The notes below the pieces were generated by a model. That model saw nothing but the letters and a program-made list of their open reading frames with translations, had not been told where the DNA came from and ran no database searches. Shown here piece after piece: positions 11,801 to 25,100 of a DNA stretch of 64,000 bases; position 1 is the stretch's first letter; each line of letters starts with the position of its first letter. The DNA is taken from assembly GCF_008831285.2 (NCBI RefSeq), contig NC_045140.1, positions 1,467,528 through 1,531,527 of the forward strand, given 5' to 3'. A program made the position numbers and the translations under genes. The DNA is from Nymphaea colorata. Its lineage: Eukaryota > Streptophyta > Magnoliopsida > Nymphaeales > Nymphaeaceae.

Positions 11801-14800
11801 TTGTTTGGCATCCTCTGTTTTATATTGATATCAATCATCATTTAGGTTGGCAGGGCATGACCATTATAGAACTGATCAAAGATCAGGTTGAGTTCTAGAT
11901 CTTGCAGTCTTGGAGTGCTGAAGAAAAGGAAGAAGAAAAAGGGAGATGCATTCTTATATTGCAGCTTTTGTGTATCCCTAAATATTTTATTGCTGCATAT
12001 TGCGCTGATTGTAGTTCACTTTTCACATCATAGTTCATATCCTTTTGTTTCCTCCCCTTCTTTTGATCGATGGATTCCTTGTCTACTGAACTTTCTTCCA
12101 ACTTCTTGAATTTCTGGAAAATATAACCATACCAATTTTTTGACTTAGAAGCAGCAAATAATTCTTTTCATAAGGAGTCAGGATCTAATTGTTATTTGGG
12201 TGGTTCTGTCCTAATTCGACCACAGTTCATGTCACAGGAATAAGGATGATAAAGTAATAACATCAATCTGACATATTTGAAACCCAGATTTTACAGCTTA
12301 GATGAAATAGGATGGTCATTGATTGCATACATGACTTCTATGCTCTCTTTGGAAGTGTTGAAAAGGTATAAGTCCCCCATTCTCCAGCTCACACTTTTCT
12401 CATTGACTTCTTTTGATATTTGTTGTATCCATTGGTTGGAATTGGTTCCCCTTCTGCTTAGCATCTTCCTTTTCTTTTAGAGTGGAAGGAGTGAGCCCTC
12501 TCTTTTGCTCTGGAAATGGGGCATGACTATCTGTGGTTCGTTTCATTATTTTGGATGAAATCAACAAGACTTCTTAACAAATACTTGGCAGCACCATCAT
12601 ATTGAAATTTTAGGATACCAGCAAAGGAGTTGACTGAAGTCCTCTGTGCACCCAAAAATGGACCACAGTCCAGTGCAGCTGACAGCACTGGATGCATTTG
12701 ATCTTTGGCTTTTGGTGCATTGAGGCATGTCTGCACTGGAGGCAAGTTGACTGGTGTGGCAGTCACTTTGACAAATACAAGACTTAGTTTGAACTGAATT
12801 AATTTCAATTTGGTCTCATGTTGAAAACTTGAATGTGATATCTAAAAAATGATGCATATGAGTTTCTAAACAGAAGCTAATTATGTTGCTTCTCCTTTAC
12901 TTATTTATTGATTATGAAATACTTCTCTTTCAATTGTCTGTTCGACTTTCTAGCTTTTGTTGTCTATCTGATTCAGGTTGGAAGTCACTACCATTTCATT
13001 GAAGTGAATCCATACTTGGTGTTTGATAGGCGGAAAGCCCATGGTATGCGGCTCAACATACTAGCAGGGACAGCTGTTCGGTTTGAGGTAAGATGTTGGG
13101 CATTCAAATTGCCAATACATCCACAATTTATTTTTGCAAAATTTATGGAACAATGTTGACCAGCAAAAACAAGTTTGAACTTTGAAATCTTTCAATTACC
13201 TGCTTGACTTAAGAAACATAGTACAATGAATAGGTGGTGAAATGAACTTTTGAAACTTGAGCACATTTTTGTTATTTCACAATTTTTTTTTTGTAAACTT
13301 TCTTTTTTATCATTAGTTGATAATTCTGAAAAAGCACCAGTAGATGATAGTTGTAGCAAATGGATGAGCTAGCTGCTCATATGTCATGGTCAAAAACTTC
13401 ATTGTTTTCACAAGTTTTATTTTCGATGTGAATTCTTGTGCTTGATCTTACTGTGAAATTTTTATTCCTTTTCCAGTTGGGATCATCAATTTGGAGGTTT
13501 TATTAATGGCTGAGCACTTCTGAAATATTGAAAGCATAAGTTTATTGCATGAGGAAGCATGTTCCGATAAAGAAAGACACATACTTCACCCATTTATGGA
13601 AGCATACCTTTTGTTGAATGGTTACTTGCTTACTGTACAAGGAAGTGCTTCCTCTATATTTTGAGTTCTCTTTTCCTTCTCTACCTACTGTTCGTGTGGT
13701 TTAACAGTTTAAAATCTTTAACAGTTATATATACAAAACTGTCATAGTTTTAGAAAAACTTTGCATGCTGTACAATTTCCAATTTAATTACAATAGTTGC
13801 AATTATTGTTGTAATAATTAAGTTCACAAATAAATAATTGTTAAGCCTAACAACACTAGGTTTGCATGCAACTCATGTGTATTTTGTGTCCAAGTTAATT
13901 GGTGGCTCTCTCTCAAAAGTTTTTAAATGTGAACATATGTTAAAGCATATGTTATGTTAATTTATAAGATAATAATTGAGTAGTTAATGAATCATAATTT
14001 ATACTTTATTTTTTAGTTCGAGACTTTTAAAAGTATACCTAAATTATTGGCAATAACAAGAAAGACACCTAAGGTTTTCATACTTTTAGAAATACACCTA
14101 AATATTTTCCTGTTAATCAAATTGACTCTTCCATTAGACTAATTGGCTATCTAAGATCCGAGGTCAGTTAATGTAAAAAAAATTGCTATAACACCCTCAA
14201 TTTAGGTTTTCTAGAAAAACGAGCAATTTTTTAAAAGCAGACCTTGACCATTGGCGAATAATCATAGTACGCTTCGGAGTGCCAAGGGACATTGTTTACC
14301 TAAGGTTTAAAAATTTTAATATTATTACCAACAGGACTAATGCTTTCTATCATTAATCAAATCAACTTTTTCATTGGATCAATTTGAGTTATCTAAAACT
14401 GGAGGTTAATTTATAAAAATTACTAAATTACTGGCAACTTAGGTTTTAGTTTTTAATGACAATTAGTTTTACATGTTTTTTGTTTTCTTAAGGTTTGGGC
14501 TTTCTTTTCTTCTTCCGCTTCTAATACATGATCTTTTTTAAAAAGTATTAATCCTCTCTTTCTCTCTTTGAAGAGCACAACAATGTCCTTTTCTCTATAA
14601 TTCGGTTGTTCTTTTGGATTTCTTTAGTTGATCTGATTATTTTGTGGTTATGTAGCTAAAGTTATTTTATTATTATTATACTATTATTATACAACCTGAA
14701 ACTTATTTTTTGTGGTGACGAGAGAAGTCCTTCCAAAACCAAAATATTTAATGGGCTTGTCTTTTTGGTTTAACTTTTTTTTTTTCTTTTGTCACAGGCA

Positions 14801-17800
14801 ACAATATAAGTTTCAGGTTGACAAGGATTAATTTGCCTAGTAACTAACTTGTCCTCAAAATTTTAAGTTGAAGTGTTAGATGAATAAATAAGAAAATATT
14901 TTGTGATCTACTTAACAGGTTACTCGAAGGAAAATAACTACTAGACTTTTTTAATTAAATATGAAAAAGAGGGCAGGTTAGACATGTTTTTGATTGTTAG
15001 GAATAGTTTAGGTGCGTTTTGAAAATTTCCTGTTTCCATTTGGCCTTTATATTGATGAAGTTACATGTACTTTTGTGCATAATCCTTTTTTCTCCATACT
15101 TCCACTTCGTTCTCATTCGTTCTCATTCACTTCGCACGTAGCTCCATCTTCAGTTTTAAGTTTTCTCTTCTTAATACATTTTCCGTTTCATGTATGCTGA
15201 AGGTTGTGTTCCTTGCTTAGGCTTCATCATTTGATTTCTTCGTCCATTTTTATCTGGAAAAAATAATTGCAGGTCTTGCTTTTGAAATATCAAAATTTTA
15301 ATGAAATTTGAAGAGTAATATTAAAGTCAAAATATTGCAAGGCATTTTGAGTACATAAATTTTAGTTTTTTTGTGATAATATCTCTATATTAATGTAATC
15401 TGATCACAAAAAATCTAGTTTTATTTGCTTAATATGTAATTTCATGTAATTTTTCTTGTTTTTCCATTTTGTCATGATTGTTTAATCCTAGAACCTGTAT
15501 ATAACAAGAATAATGATATCGCTTATCAAGATGCAGTCTTCACTAGTATTTTTTACTGTACTACTGGTAAATCTATTTTGGAATTTATTATTCTAAATCC
15601 TGTATTTCTTTTTCCGCTTGGTTCATTTTCTACAGCCAGGCGAAAGGAAATCTGTTACACTTGTCAGTATTGGTGGGAAGCGTGTAATAAGAGGAGGGAA
15701 TGGAATTTCAGATGGGCCAGTGGAAAGTTCTCAAGAAGTTATGAAGGATATATTTGCTAAAAATTTTGGACATATGGATGACAATCTTTGTGTGTAAGAA
15801 CCTTCCTGTTGACTCAGTTCGTTCAAATTTTTGTTGTCTATGTTTCATACTGTATTTACCTCTGACTAGGGTGCTTGGTGCTGCTGTTAATCAACTTTTG
15901 TTGCAGAGATGGGATGACAACAGATGATGGCAATCTTACAACAAAAGTTTCTCGTGAAGTTTATGTTAATATTTATGGGCCTACAGTTGGTGACAAGATC
16001 AGGTTGGGTGACACAAACTTGTTTGCTGAGGTTGAGAGAGACTTCACAGTTTATGGTGATGAATGCAAATTTGGAGGGGGAAAGGTTCTGCGTGATGGAA
16101 TGGGACAAGCAACCGGATATCCAGTTGCTTCTTGTCTTGATGCAGTTGTTACAAATGCTTTGATTATTGATTATACAGGCATTTACAAGGCTGATATTGG
16201 TATCAAAGATGGAAAGATAAGTTCTGTTGGAAAGGCAGGAAACCCTGACGTAATGGACGGTGTCCAGGAGGATATGATAGTTGGAGTAATTTACTTTCCA
16301 GAAAGTAGTTATTTATGATTATGCTAATAATTATCACATTTACTATCTAACACTTTTTTCCATTTTGGCAGGTCAATACTGAGGTTATTGCTGCAGAAGG
16401 AATGATCGTAACAGCTGGTGGAATAGATTGTCATGTCCATTTTATCTGCCCTCAATTAGCACAAGAGGCAATGTCAAGTGGTTAGTTATTGTGAAGCAGT
16501 TTGGATTCAATTCTTATATCATTGTTTGACCAAATTTTTTAAAAATATTTTATAGAACTTATATGAGATATAAGCTGCTTATGGGATATTCAAGTGTGTT
16601 TCTGTTTAAGAATGATGTTTTCATCTCAAAAAGCAAAATCATAATTCTTTCATGCTCTTTATTTCTTGGCATTAGTTAGAGTCTTCCTCTATAGTAAAAT
16701 AGGTTCACTGCAAACAGTAAAAAGGAAGCACTTAGTTGTCTGTATTAAAATAAAAATCACTATGCAGGAATTATGTACCGTAGAGTGCTAAAACTAATCA
16801 ACTACAATCACCGTTCTTTGGGATTTTTGTACATCCTGGAGATTTTACTCATGCAACTATGCATGCATTACATATGGTTGTAATATGAGTTCATATGAAC
16901 ATATGGCGATCGTATGCATAGCATGCAAAAAGCATCTAGTAAATCTGACAAGTTAATTTGCTTTTTGAAACGAAATAATTCATCGAAGTATCAATTCTCA
17001 TTTCTTTTGGAAAACTTTCAAAATAACATAAAAAGGCACAAATGTATTGACATGCTTAGTTGATTCATCTGAAGGTATCACGACACTAGTTGGTGGTGGA
17101 ACTGGTCCAGCACATGGTACACGTGCAACTACCTGTACACCTGCTCCAATACAAATGCAGTTAATGCTGCAATCTACTGATGACTTGCCCCTAAATTTTG
17201 GCTTTACTGGAAAGGTAATTGCAGCTTACAAACACATTTATATAAGATTGATTGACAGACTGCTATATTTTTCTTTTTTCTGCACTAATTCAAAGTTGCT
17301 AGTTGTCACCATTGCTTGAATAATGGTTTTTCACGTGTGTGTGTGTGTGTCTGTGCATGATATGCATCAAAGTATGTTATATTTGTACCTTATTTGTTTT
17401 GCATGTATAACCTAGAATTGTTTTTACGATGTTTTGATTTAGTTAAATGGTACAGATGCGTTCAGCATGGTTAGAGTACAAAAAATTAATTCTTTGTTTG
17501 TAATTTAGACTTAAAAAGTCCCTTTCCAGCCTACAAAATTTGATGCCTTTTCATCTATTGACTTTTGGGTTACTGAAAAAACCTTGATACATGTTGGTTA
17601 CTTGGTAATTCGAAAGGTGATCTCCACTAATTCAACCCCATAGATTGGGTCTGTAGGGTTGAATCTGGATTAAAAATAACTAGAAAAGGAAAATCAATTA
17701 GATTGGATGTATAAAGGACTCAATGAACGCGTATAGGTAGATATGCCTAATATTCTATTTCTTTCTTGGTTGTCATCTAGATTCTTGAATGATGCCATTT

Positions 17801-19065
17801 TCCTTTTGAATTTCATTTCGCAGACTCAAGAATCTTGACCCAAGAAGTTAAGTGAGAAAAATTCTCGTCACAGATTTTGCAAAATGCAAGCATGTAAAAA
17901 TTTCAAAATGTAAATGTAAGAGACTAAAAAATTGTAGTTGGAAAGCTATTGATATTTTGTGGTTCTTAGTACTATATTATCTTTCGTGAATTGTTTTGCT
18001 TATCTTTGAAATTTTATCTTTTCTTTTGGGAAAAAAATTCAGGGCAATAGTGCAAAAAGTGAGGGATTACGTGAAATAATTGAGGCTGGAGCCATTGGTC
18101 TAAAGCTGCACGAGGATTGGGGAAGTACCCCAGCTGCCATTGACAAATGTTTGGCTATTGCTGAGGAGTATGACATCCAGGTACCTTTTTATGCTTTTCA
18201 ACATCTTGTCAATCTTCAGAAGCAATTACTCTTAGACCGATCTTTGTTTGTGTTTGTGTTTTGATTAATAGGTTAATATACATACGGACACATTAAATGA
18301 ATCTGGATGTGTTGAACATACTATTGATGCATTTAGAGGAAGGACGATTCATACATATCACAGGTAAACTGAACTTTCTATACCTACAAGTTTATTTATT
18401 CTATTCTTGTTTCCTATTTCCCTGTGTAAAACATAAGACACATAATCATTCACTTACAGTTGTAATAATGAGCTGGACATGCTTGAACTCAATTTTTGAT
18501 ACAGACATACATTTGGGTTGATGTTCCCTTAAATAATCTAGTCTTGTTCTTGGATTAGACAATTTCTGAGAGGAATGGTTGTGGATCTTGTGCCTTTTAG
18601 GCTTCAATTTTGACTGGTTGGCTCCTTTGGCTTGCTGCTAGGATAATGTGGCTCATGCAGGTCTTTTCTAGCGTAGCTTGCTACTTCTTCTTCACTTTCA
18701 AGCCCCGAGAAAGAATGCACTTGCAAGTACTTCCGCAGATTGAGGAAAAATTTTGTTGGAAACCACCTCTATAGTCAATTGATTTGATTTTTCTGCTGAG
18801 ACGTGTAGACTGGGTGTTTAGCTTCATACCATTTATCAATCCCTCAAGGGAAGATGGTATTGAAATTTATGTGTAGTACCATGTTTTATGTGTATGTCCA
18901 TAAATATGTTTATCTGTTTTGTTGGATAGCAAATAGCTGTCGCATAAGCATTAGTGACGGTTTATTCAGCAATGGTTCATGGTGTCTTCAACAACGATCT
19001 ATGGTGCTTTTAGCGATCAATTTTCAATTTTTAGTCATCAGGCACACAACAACATTGACTTCATA

Positions 19066-19102
<37 letters not shown>

Positions 19103-22100
19103 AGAGAGATGGTTAAAAACTAGAAGATGTGTTGCTCAAAACACCATAAACCATTAAAAACTCCTTGAACTGTTGCTGCACCATTAATTGTCCGCCTTAA
19201 TACTCTTGCAGCGACTGTTTTTTAGTAACAGATTTTTTATTTCTAACCATCCGGCAATATTAACTTTGGTGTACATGTATATATAGATTTTTTTTGTGTG
19301 TTTTTAATCAAGAATAGACCTTGACCAAGACTACGCTGGTTGTTAATCAGCTCCATGGGTAGATTTCTAGTCCTTGGAGGTAACTGAATAGCCAGCCCAG
19401 TCCCTTTTTAAGTCACAGGGATGTGCCAAATCTGGTGCCACACTTGCAGTGATGCGGGTGGGTGTTCGCTGTCAGTGTGGCACCGACTTGGTCAAACCGA
19501 GTCATCTGTTGCTGAACATCCCCTCTTTGTTTTTAATTTTTTTTCCTTTCTTTTCTTTTTTATTTTTAAAAATTTTCTCCACTTTTTCCATGTTTCCTGC
19601 TTCTTTTTCCTTTTGACCGTCTCTCAATATCTTTTAAGACTGCCTTTTTGGTTTCCCTCCACTTTGTTTTGTTCTTCCCTCTTATGTTCCTTTTTCCTCT
19701 CTCTCTCTCTTTCATTCTTCCTCAAAATGACAACTGCTGTTTTTACTTTTCTAGTGCTTCTTAAAAGGATGACTAGGCCTTGTCATCCTTTTAAGAAGGA
19801 TGAGGCTTGCTTTGCCATCCCTTTCATCTTTATTAAAAGAACAACAGAGGGCTATCCTTCTGATTTAGAAAAAACCTTATTTTATTTGATGTAAAATAGT
19901 TAAAACTTTAATTTGAAAATTTATTTACATCATTAATAAAAAGTCAAAAAATATATAACAAAAATAGTTGATTAGTTGTATGACAGATTATATGTGTAAC
20001 ATGCATCTCTCTTCCTTCTCTTTGTGTGTGTGCGTGTGTACCCGAGATTTTTTGAAAATTGCTGGACTAGCATCTGTGGGACTTAGGTCCTTTTTTTCTT
20101 CATATATTCGAGGAATTACTCCCTCTTGAGAGAATTCTTCTCTAAGCATCTTTGCAAGGACATTGAAGTTTTGTGTGTGTGTGTGTGTGTGTGTGACTTT
20201 GTCCACGTGTGACCATTTGTGTGATTTTTCATTGTGAAATTGTTCTCGAGTGTACAGGCCTTGTGTTGAGGCTTGCACCAATGTTCTTAGGTTTTTTTTT
20301 TTAACTAATGATGGTGCCAATTAATATATGTCTCAAAATTATCTGTTTCACACCTATTAGTTCTTCATATTAGCTCCCCTGTTTCCTCTTAATTTTATCC
20401 AAATCAATTTTAGAGGAAAACTCTACTTGCAGTTCTTTTTTCTGACATTATTATTTATCTTACGATCTCCTTAGAAGGCACGGACCTTCATAAGCATGTT
20501 GGTTGAATTATGAACTTGTTTCTTCCACTTAGTCATGGATGAACAACTGATGCAGGGCAGGACCAGACCCGTCACTCTCCTGGGTCCAGTTCCTCGCCTC
20601 AGGTTCCACCTTCGGGCATCAGTGTAGTCCATGAGCCTTCAACCGTGGGATCTCCTATGGACCCAGAGCTTACACAAGAGGAGGTTCCTCATCGTAGATA
20701 CTCTAGGCGGACCAAGGGTTGAAATGTAATTTTGATTTACATATGTTATTTTTGTTATCCATTTTGTTAGTATATTCATTTTGTATCTAAGTAGGTCTGT
20801 TTGGATTCAGGCACTTGTTCAGTACCCGACCCGTTGCTATTCTCGTCCATATAAATGGGCGACAAAGTTATTTTGTATACACTTGATGTCGAATGAAGTA
20901 CAAAAGTTACTTTTGTTTTATGTTGTCTTCTAGTGTAAGTACTTTAGTTTTGAAGTTTCTAGTTCTGCAAGTTAGTTTTGATGCAAGTTAGTTTGCATCA
21001 AATTGAAGTTTCGTTCCCTCATCAGACATTCCAAAAGAGGTAGCGCCACTCATTTCTGAGTTTCAAGACATTATGCCAGACGATTTGCCTCCGGTATTGC
21101 CACCAAACCGGGATGTTCAACATGCTATAGACTTTGTCCCGTTGCCTCCGGTATTGCCACCAAACCGGGATGTTCAACATGCTATAGACTTTGTCCCGGG
21201 TGCTAGTTCAACCTACCGGCCTATCTAATGAACCCCATTGATCCTGCTGAGTTGTAGAGGCAAGTGAATGAATTGTTGCAAAAGGGTTACATTCGAGAGA
21301 GTGTTAGCCCGTGTGCAGTTCCAGCTTTATTGACTCCAAAGAAAGATGGCACGAAGCGGATGTGCGTGGATAGTCGAGCTATCAATAAAATCACCGTTAA
21401 GTACGGTTTCCCTATTCCAAGATTGGATGATATGCTGGATATGCTAGCGGGAGCTCAAGTGTTCTCGAAAATTGATTTGAAAAGTGGATACCATTAGATA
21501 AGAATTTGAGAAGGAGATGAATGGAAAACTGTGTTTAAAACATGAGATGAACTCTATGAGTGGCTAGTCATGCCATTTGGACTGTCAAATGCACCCAGCA
21601 CCTTCATGAGCATCATGACGCAAGTCCTTCGGCCATACATTGGAAAATTTGTTGTAGTGTACTTTGATGACATTTTGGTTTTTAGCCTCACAAGTTTTGA
21701 TCACCTTGGTCATCTGCGTCAAGTCCTAGAGACCTTGCGTAAGGAAAAGTTGTTCGTCAATGCCAAGAAATGTAGTTTCCTCACTTCGAACCTTGTCTTC
21801 TTGGGGTTCATTGTTTCGTCAAAAGGAGTGCAGGCTGATCCCTCTAAGGTGCAAGCTATCGTAGATTGGCCAACGCCAAGAACAGTAGGTGATGTCAGGA
21901 GTTTTCATGGTCTAGCCACATTCTATCGTAGATTCATCAGAAACTTCAGCACCATTATGGTTCCTATCACTGAGTGTCTCAAGGGTGAGACTTTTAAGTG
22001 GACCCAAGCGGCTGAGGACGCCTTTTGCAAGTCTGACTACCCAACCCAACCATGTACATTCACGCCCCCCGTATTGGCTTTAACTGACTTCACTAAGGTA

Positions 22101-25100
22101 TTTGAGGTAGAATGTGATGCCTCTAAGGTTGGAATTGGAGCTGTGCTTAGTCAGAACAAGAGGCCAGTCGCTTTCTATAGCGAGAAGCTAAGCGGAGCCA
22201 AATGTCAGTACTCTACCTATGACTTGGAGTTCTACGCTGTTGTACGGGCCCTTCGATATTGGAGACACTATTTAATCTACAAAGAATTTATTCTGTTTAC
22301 AGATCATGAGACACTTAAGTATCTCCATAGCCAAAAGAAGATGAGTGCTCGTCACGTCAAGTGGATTAATTTCATGCAAGAGTACACCTTCTCCATTCGC
22401 CATCAATCAGGAAAATTTAATAGAGTTGCAGACACCCTTAGTAGAAAGAACAACCTACTGATGTCCATGTCTGTGGAGGTAGTCGGATTTGAAAGTTTCA
22501 AGGACATGTATCATGCTGACCCGGACTTTAGTCACATTTGGTCTGAGTGCTCTAGTGCGTCTCAACCCCTAGACTCTAAATTTTCCATTCACAATGGCTA
22601 CCTTTTCCGTGGGAATAAGTTGTGTATCCCTCAATACTCATTACGTTTACAACTTATTGCAGAATTCCATGGTAATGCAATGTTGGGGCATTTTGGGCAG
22701 GACAAGACATATTCTTTGATGGATGAACGCTACTATTGGCCCAAGATGAGGAAGGATGTCATAAAGTTTGTTCAATGTTGTTGCACTTGCCAAATCGCAA
22801 AGGGGCATAGTCAAAATAGTGGTTTGTATACTCCCCTACCTATTCCAGATAGGCCCTGGGAGCATGTTTCTATGGATTTCATCGTCAGACTTCCCAAGAC
22901 GATCCGTAGTGTGGATTCAATCATGGTTGTTGTAGACAGATTTTTGAAGATGACCGTTTTCATTCCATGTAAGAGGACGACAGATGCCTCATTCGTTGCC
23001 TCTTACTATTTCAAAGATGTGGCACAGTTTCATGGACTTCCTCGTTCAATCACATCAGATCGAGATACGAGGTTCCTGAGTCATTTTTGGTGTTCTCTAT
23101 GGTCTCTTCTTAATATGAAACTTCAGTTCAGTAGTGCTTACCACCCTCAGACCGATGGCCAAACCGAGATAGTTAATAGAATTTTAGGAAACTTACTCAG
23201 GTGTCTTGTAGGAGAAAATACCAAAACCTGGGACTTAGTGCTACCACAAGCTGAGTTTGCATATAATAACTCAGTCAACCGTTCCACTGGGAAGACCCCT
23301 TTCCAAGTGGTGTATGGTCGGTCCCCAAACCATGTTGTTGACTTATCCCCAGTACCAGGTGCTGGAGAGCATGTTCCGGCGGCACTAGATGCTATTGAAT
23401 ATATGTGTGACGTCCATAGTCAAGTGAAGCAGAAGCTCCAGGAGAGGTATGAAACCTACAAGTCCCGTGTTGATCGGAGTCGTCGAGATGTCAACTTTGA
23501 AGTGGGTCAACAAGTTTGGGTCTACCTACGACCTGAGTGATGTCCTCTTGGTACCTATAGTAAGTTAAGTCCTAGGAAATATGGCCCTTTCCGTATCAGT
23601 CGACGTCTAGGAAAAAATGCTTATCAGCTTGAGCTTCTTGAGGATTGGCAAATTTCACTGATCTTCAATGTTTCTGATTCGTTTCCCTACTCTGGTGACA
23701 ATGATTCGTCGGAGATGACTTCTCTCCAACCAGGGAAGAATGATGCAGGGCAGGACCAGACCCGTCACTCTCTTGGGTCCAGTTCCTCGCCTCAAGTTCC
23801 ACCTTCGGGTATCAGTGCGGTCCATGAGCCTTCAACCGTGAGATCCCCTGTGGACTCAGAGCTTACACGAGAGGAGGTTCCTTTGTGTAGATACTTGAGG
23901 CGACCAAGGGTTGAAATGTAATTTTGATTTACATATGTTATTTTTTGATCCATTTTGTTAGTATATTCATTTTGTATCTAAGTGGGTCTGTTTGGATTCG
24001 GGCACTTGTTCAGGACCCGACCCGTTGCTATTCTCGTCCATATAAATGGGCAACAAACTTTCTCTAATGAAGTACAAAAGTTACTTTTGTTTTATGTTGT
24101 CTTCCTTGTTGTCTTCTAGTGTAAGTACTTTAGTTTTGAAGTTTCGTTCTTCTGCAAGTTAGTTGGCATCAACAACATTCTTCACAGTTCTTAGGTTGTT
24201 GAGGAATCAACTTAGCATTTAGTGTTGGTCTCTCTTTGAACTGATAAGACACTACACTTGATCTTATTAGCCAAAATGCAGAGAAAAATACAGCATCTCC
24301 TTTCAAGTTCTCAAAGAATTACTCGAGATATTGTATTCTTCCGTTTGTGACGGTAAATGGCTGCATCCTGCCTATGGCCCTTGCTGAGGTCTAGTCTATG
24401 TCAATGGATGGAGGTGTGATTGACAATGATGAGCTTTTCAAAAAGGAGTCCCATGATTCATATTTATAAAATATAAACTGGTAAACAGATAATACCAAAA
24501 TATATTATTCAAACATATCATAATTATTATTGTAGAAAGTAGATGTAGTCAAAGCAGTAAGACGAGAGAGCATGGAACCAGTGGTTCTTTGTGTCTGGAC
24601 TGACTCTGGAGCAGTCAAAATAGTTTCACCAGCCTGGCAATCTTGTAGTAGAAACATCAATAAAAAGGGAAGGGCTCCCATCAAAAGTATTGTTTGACTG
24701 GCTCTTCTTCACACTAACTGAAGCATAGAGACAAGGTAAAAGGGAGTGCAACCCAAGGCATCATGCCATAGATGAAATGAAATATTTCACAGTAACACAC
24801 ATGCCACCTCCCCTCCTCTTCCCCTCCACCCCTTCCTCCCAGTAGCCATTTTCAAAATTACAGCAGACACACACCAAGTACATTGCCATAGCCATGCTGA
24901 CTGCTAGCCTATTGGTTGTAGCATTCTTTGGTCAGATTATTTGTTACTTGTGGCTTTTGTTTTATGACTTGTTTCTCGCTGAAATTTCTAAAAGAACTAT
25001 GTCAGGTTTGGTGTTAATTAAGCCTGTATTCTTGTTGCTTCAAATAAATTTATATATGTAAAATCACAAATAGCTCAATGATGAAAGCCTTTTGTTATTA

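Larger units (their letters stand above)
20543..24176 (+). mobile_element. Ty3/gypsy LTR retrotransposon with target duplication, internally deleted, in urease intron 12
   Basis: The element runs from TGATGC (20548) to GCATCA (24171), a perfect 6-bp terminal inverted repeat, flanked by the 5-bp direct repeat ACAAC at 20543-20547 and 24172-24176. LTRs of about 453 and 431 bp flank reverse transcriptase, RNase H and integrase sequence on the same strand as urease. A polypurine tract, agggaagaa, lies at 23732-23740 just before the 3' LTR. Gag, protease and a recognisable primer-binding site are missing, so it cannot be autonomous. The RT-RH-IN order, the integrase wording ([10 protein letters not shown]) and the short LTRs suggest a chromovirus-like lineage, perhaps Reina; that assignment is inference. 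The urease splice sites on either side (18364, 25170) are intact. Confidence 0.93.

Noticed and set aside
19421..19894. 157-aa plus-strand open frame
   Set aside because: Phe/Leu/Ser-rich translation of a pyrimidine-rich tract in urease intron 12; no domain, no promoter, compositional artefact.
19988..20320. 110-aa minus-strand frame with THTHTH runs
   Set aside because: Translation of (TG)n microsatellites; not a gene.
20548..20720. 5' LTR coding-like stretch as a remnant of a second, tandem pol copy
   Set aside because: At first it looked like the end of another element (pol-LTR-pol-LTR). The ACAAC duplication and TGATGC/GCATCA ends show it is simply the first part of the LTR.
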